From contig JBOGFJ010000096.1 of the NCBI GenBank assembly GCA_050743385.1, positions 1 through 16,402 of the forward strand: a stretch of 16,402 nt of DNA, in the 5' to 3' direction. The notes under the pieces were generated by a model. That model ran no database searches. It was not told the DNA's origin and saw only the letters and a list, made by a program, of their open reading frames with translations. This DNA is from JACDBD01 sp050743385. GTDB taxonomy: Bacteria > Actinomycetota > Acidimicrobiia > IMCC26256 > JACDBD01. The position numbers and the translations under genes were made by a program. Within the stretch, counting starts at the first letter, position 1. Each line of letters starts with the position of its first letter. Shown here piece by piece: positions 14,083 to 16,402 of the stretch.

Positions 14083-16402
14083 GTGCGCTTCGACATGCGG
14101 GCCAGACACCAACGGGTCGAGCGAGATCCGCTCGCGGCACCGGCCGTGGCACGTGCCCGGCTGGTGACGGCGGTGCTCGCTACCCACCTCTGGCTGCCCC
14201 GCCGCCGATCGCGCAACGGTGCCGAAGCCGGCAACGGCGCCGACGCCGCGGTCGAGGCTGCTCCCGACGTCGCGACCGATGTCGATGTCGTGCTGGAACC
14301 GATCGGCTGGTCACCGTACGCACCCGTCGTCGCACCGCGCCGGTTGCTGCAACTCGCACGTGCGGTGCGCACGTTCGTGATCATCGTGGTGCTCGGCGGT
14401 CTGAGCGTGGGCGCGCTCCTCGCTGCCGCGATCCCCGGTGCTCAAGTGCTCGCGACGAGCAATCAGTTCACACCGGCCAATCTCGAGGGCCGGCTCAGCG
14501 TGCTGTCGCAGCGCACCACTGTGTACGACGCGTTCGGCAACGAGATCGGTGTGCTCGCGATCGAAGACCGGCAGCCGGTCGATCTCGAGGAGGTGCCGCA
14601 GATCGTCATCGACGCGGTGATCGCGACCGAAGACCAGTCGTTCTTCGACAATCCCGGGGTCGACGTCGGCGGCCTGTTCCGTGCGTTCGTGGAGAACGCG
14701 ACCTCGGGTGAGATCGAGCAGGGCGGGTCGACCATCAGTCAGCAGCTCGTCAAGAACCGCGTCTTGAACTCGTCGCGAGACCTCGACCGGAAGGTCCGCG
14801 AGATCGTGCTCGCCTACCGCCTCAACGAGCAGTACACGAAGCGGGAGATCCTCGAGGAGTACCTCAACACCGTGTATTTCGGGCAGGGCTCGTACGGGAT
14901 CAAGTCGGCCGCCGAGCGCATCTTCCGATTCGTCGACCCGACCACTGGTGAGGAGCGCGGGAAGCGGCTCGACGAGCTCAACATCGCCGACGCCGCCCTC
15001 CTCGCCAGCCTCATCGCCAACCCCGAGGGCGACAACCCGTTCGTGTACCCGGAACGGGCGGCCGAGCGGCGGGCGGAGACGCTCGACCTCCAGGTCGAGG
15101 AGGGGTACCTGACCGAAACGGAAGCCGAATTCGCCGAGCAGGCCCCCCTCCCCACGATCAAGCCTCCGGCCGAACGACGACCGCAGAATTTCTGGGTGGA
15201 GGAGGTACAGAAGCGGCTGCTCGCCGATCCACGGCTCGGCGACACCGAACAGGAGCGCCGAGACCGGATTCTGAGGGGCGGGCTCGAGGTGCACACCACC
15301 CTCGATCCCATCGCGCAGTTCCAGGCGCAGACGGCGGTCGACCAGCAGCTGCCACCGAGGGAGGGGTTCACCGCGGCGCTGGTCGCGATCGAACCCACCA
15401 CTGGCTTCGTCCGCGCGATGGTCGGTGGCCCCGGCTTCGATCAATCGCAGTACAACATCGCGACCTATCCGCCCGGTCAGCAGGCGGGCTCGTCGTGGAA
15501 GGTCATCACCCTGGCTGCCGCGCTCGACGGCGGTTACTCGCCCAACGACGTGGTCAGCGGGACGGCGCCGTGCACGGTGCCCTCGGGCCCGGGTTACGCC
15601 GATCCCGGCAGGCCCGGACGGGTGACCACGCGCAACGCGGAGGGCGGCGGTGGCACCATGACGATCAGGCAGGCGACCGTGGGCTCGGTGAACTGCGCCT
15701 TCGCGCGGATCGCCTCCTCCGTCGGGTACGACCGCGTGATGGACGTCGCCCATCGCCTCGGGATCAAGCAGGAGCTCGGTCGGTTCGGTAGTGACGGCGT
15801 GACCTGGTACCCGGCCCGCACGCCGGTGCTGACCCTCGGCGTGTTCGAGTCCACGCCGTTGGAGATGGCGACCGTCGGCGCCACCATTGCCAACAACGGC
15901 GTTCGCAAGGACCCGGTCTTCGTCGAGCGGGTGGAGGGCCCCGACGGCGAGATCGTGTTCGACGACCGCCAGCGCCCGGGCGAGCAGGCCATCTCGCCCG
16001 AAGCCGCCAGTTGCGAGATCGACATCCTGCGCGGTGTCATCACCGGGGGCACGGGCACGGGAGCGCGACTCAGCAACCACACCGCCGCGGGCAAGACCGG
16101 CACGACCGACGGCCAGGTCGATGCGAACTTCCTCGGCTTCACACCCCAGCTGGTCGCGCACGTGTGGTACGGCTCACCGGTCGCCGACATCCCCGGCGCC
16201 GGCTTCGGCGGCGAGACGCCCGCCTCGATCTGGAGGGCGTTCATGGAGGCCTATATGGCCGGCAAGCCCGAACTGCCCTTCCCGCAACCCTCGCTCAACT
16301 GCATCGCCAGCGGAGCGACCGTCACCGAATTCGGCCGCGACGCGAGCCGTCCTGCGCCCGAGCCGCGTCCGCCCGCCCCCGAACCGGCACCCGCGCCGGC
16401 AC
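14083..16402 (+). CDS. Class A penicillin-binding protein, copy 2 (3' end outside window)
   Basis: The frame is open from GTG 14083 to the window end (773 codons, no stop). Layout matches copy 1: a cytoplasmic N-terminus of unrelated sequence, one membrane anchor (~96-118), GT51 and transpeptidase domains, and the start of a Pro/Ala/Glu-rich tail. GT51 motifs are ATEDQSFFDNPG (E183), GGSTISQQLVKN and EILEEYLNTVYFG. Transpeptidase motifs are S470-S-W-K473, S535-V-N537 and K671-T-G-T, so both activities look intact. From the membrane anchor on, it aligns with copy 1 almost without gaps and more than half of the residues look identical by eye. It has a ~17-residue insertion after GTAPCTVP. Unlike copy 1 it uses a strong ribosome binding site behind a hairpin. 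The two copies are a tandem duplication that has since diverged. Confidence 0.93.
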   Translation, partial: MRFDMRARHQRVERDPLAAPAVARARLVTAVLATHLWLPRRRSRNGAEAGNGADAAVEAAPDVATDVDVVLEPIGWSPYAPVVAPRRLLQLARAVRTFVIIVVLGGLSVGALLAAAIPGAQVLATSNQFTPANLEGRLSVLSQRTTVYDAFGNEIGVLAIEDRQPVDLEEVPQIVIDAVIATEDQSFFDNPGVDVGGLFRAFVENATSGEIEQGGSTISQQLVKNRVLNSSRDLDRKVREIVLAYRLNEQYTKREILEEYLNTVYFGQGSYGIKSAAERIFRFVDPTTGEERGKRLDELNIADAALLASLIANPEGDNPFVYPERAAERRAETLDLQVEEGYLTETEAEFAEQAPLPTIKPPAERRPQNFWVEEVQKRLLADPRLGDTEQERRDRILRGGLEVHTTLDPIAQFQAQTAVDQQLPPREGFTAALVAIEPTTGFVRAMVGGPGFDQSQYNIATYPPGQQAGSSWKVITLAAALDGGYSPNDVVSGTAPCTVPSGPGYADPGRPGRVTTRNAEGGGGTMTIRQATVGSVNCAFARIASSVGYDRVMDVAHRLGIKQELGRFGSDGVTWYPARTPVLTLGVFESTPLEMATVGATIANNGVRKDPVFVERVEGPDGEIVFDDRQRPGEQAISPEAASCEIDILRGVITGGTGTGARLSNHTAAGKTGTTDGQVDANFLGFTPQLVAHVWYGSPVADIPGAGFGGETPASIWRAFMEAYMAGKPELPFPQPSLNCIASGATVTEFGRDASRPAPEPRPPAPEPAPAPA

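Noticed and set aside
14311..16161. 616-residue minus-strand open frame opposite the second PBP
   Set aside because: It is a mirror of the PBP codon pattern; similar frames lie opposite the first PBP, which shows it comes from the duplicated sequence rather than from a gene.
1..16402. tRNA, rRNA, CRISPR array, insertion sequence or phage remnants
   Set aside because: No cloverleaf or rRNA-like stretch, regularly spaced repeats, transposase or integrase motifs were seen anywhere on either strand.

Overview
The window is GC-rich and densely coded. It looks like a chromosomal segment from a high-GC actinobacterium. The signs are a UvrD2-type helicase with an HRDC domain, class A penicillin-binding proteins (PBPs) with Pro-rich tails, GTG starts, and many genes whose TANNNT -10 box lies only 5-9 bases before the start codon (leaderless transcription). 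A deep-branching lineage such as Acidimicrobiia is possible, but that is inference. I see no insertion sequence, phage gene, CRISPR array, tRNA or rRNA.

Layout. Bases 1-2260 (+) hold the C-terminal part of the glutamate synthase large subunit (gltB), cut by the window edge. A small LemA-like membrane protein (2280-2837, -) converges on it and is divergent from a secreted or anchored thermonuclease-family nuclease (2897-3382, +). The nuclease stop codon abuts that of a 107-residue protein (3383-3706, -) that resembles sigma-70 region 4 alone. Upstream of that gene, on the same strand, is a UvrD2-like helicase (3778-5826, -). The 344 bases at 5827-6170 hold no convincing gene, but contain promoters and an inverted repeat. 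Three plus-strand genes follow: a minimal zincin metallopeptidase (6171-6545), a sugar-lactone oxidase of the VAO/ALO type (6571-7887) and a PH/SHOCT membrane protein (7924-8532). Next is a minus-strand pair, galK then a GH36-type alpha-galactosidase, joined by an ATGA overlap (11653-8541). Finally two tandem paralogous class A PBPs are on the plus strand (11678-13978, and 14083 to the window end, truncated).

How the genes work together. The alpha-galactosidase would free galactose from alpha-galactosides and GalK would phosphorylate it; no galT, galE or transporter is in view. The two PBPs are bifunctional peptidoglycan synthases. galK and the first PBP are transcribed divergently from -10 boxes that share two bases. 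The remaining genes are mostly single housekeeping or accessory functions in a compact arrangement.

The signals I rate most interesting are: a consistent leaderless promoter architecture at seven starts; the overlapping divergent -10 boxes of galK and the PBP; a partial DNA-damage (RecA-NDp/PafBC-type) promoter motif with exact spacing before the helicase; the stand-alone sigma region-4 protein; and the tandem PBPs with a hairpin in the leader of the second. I do not see a clearly novel multi-gene system.
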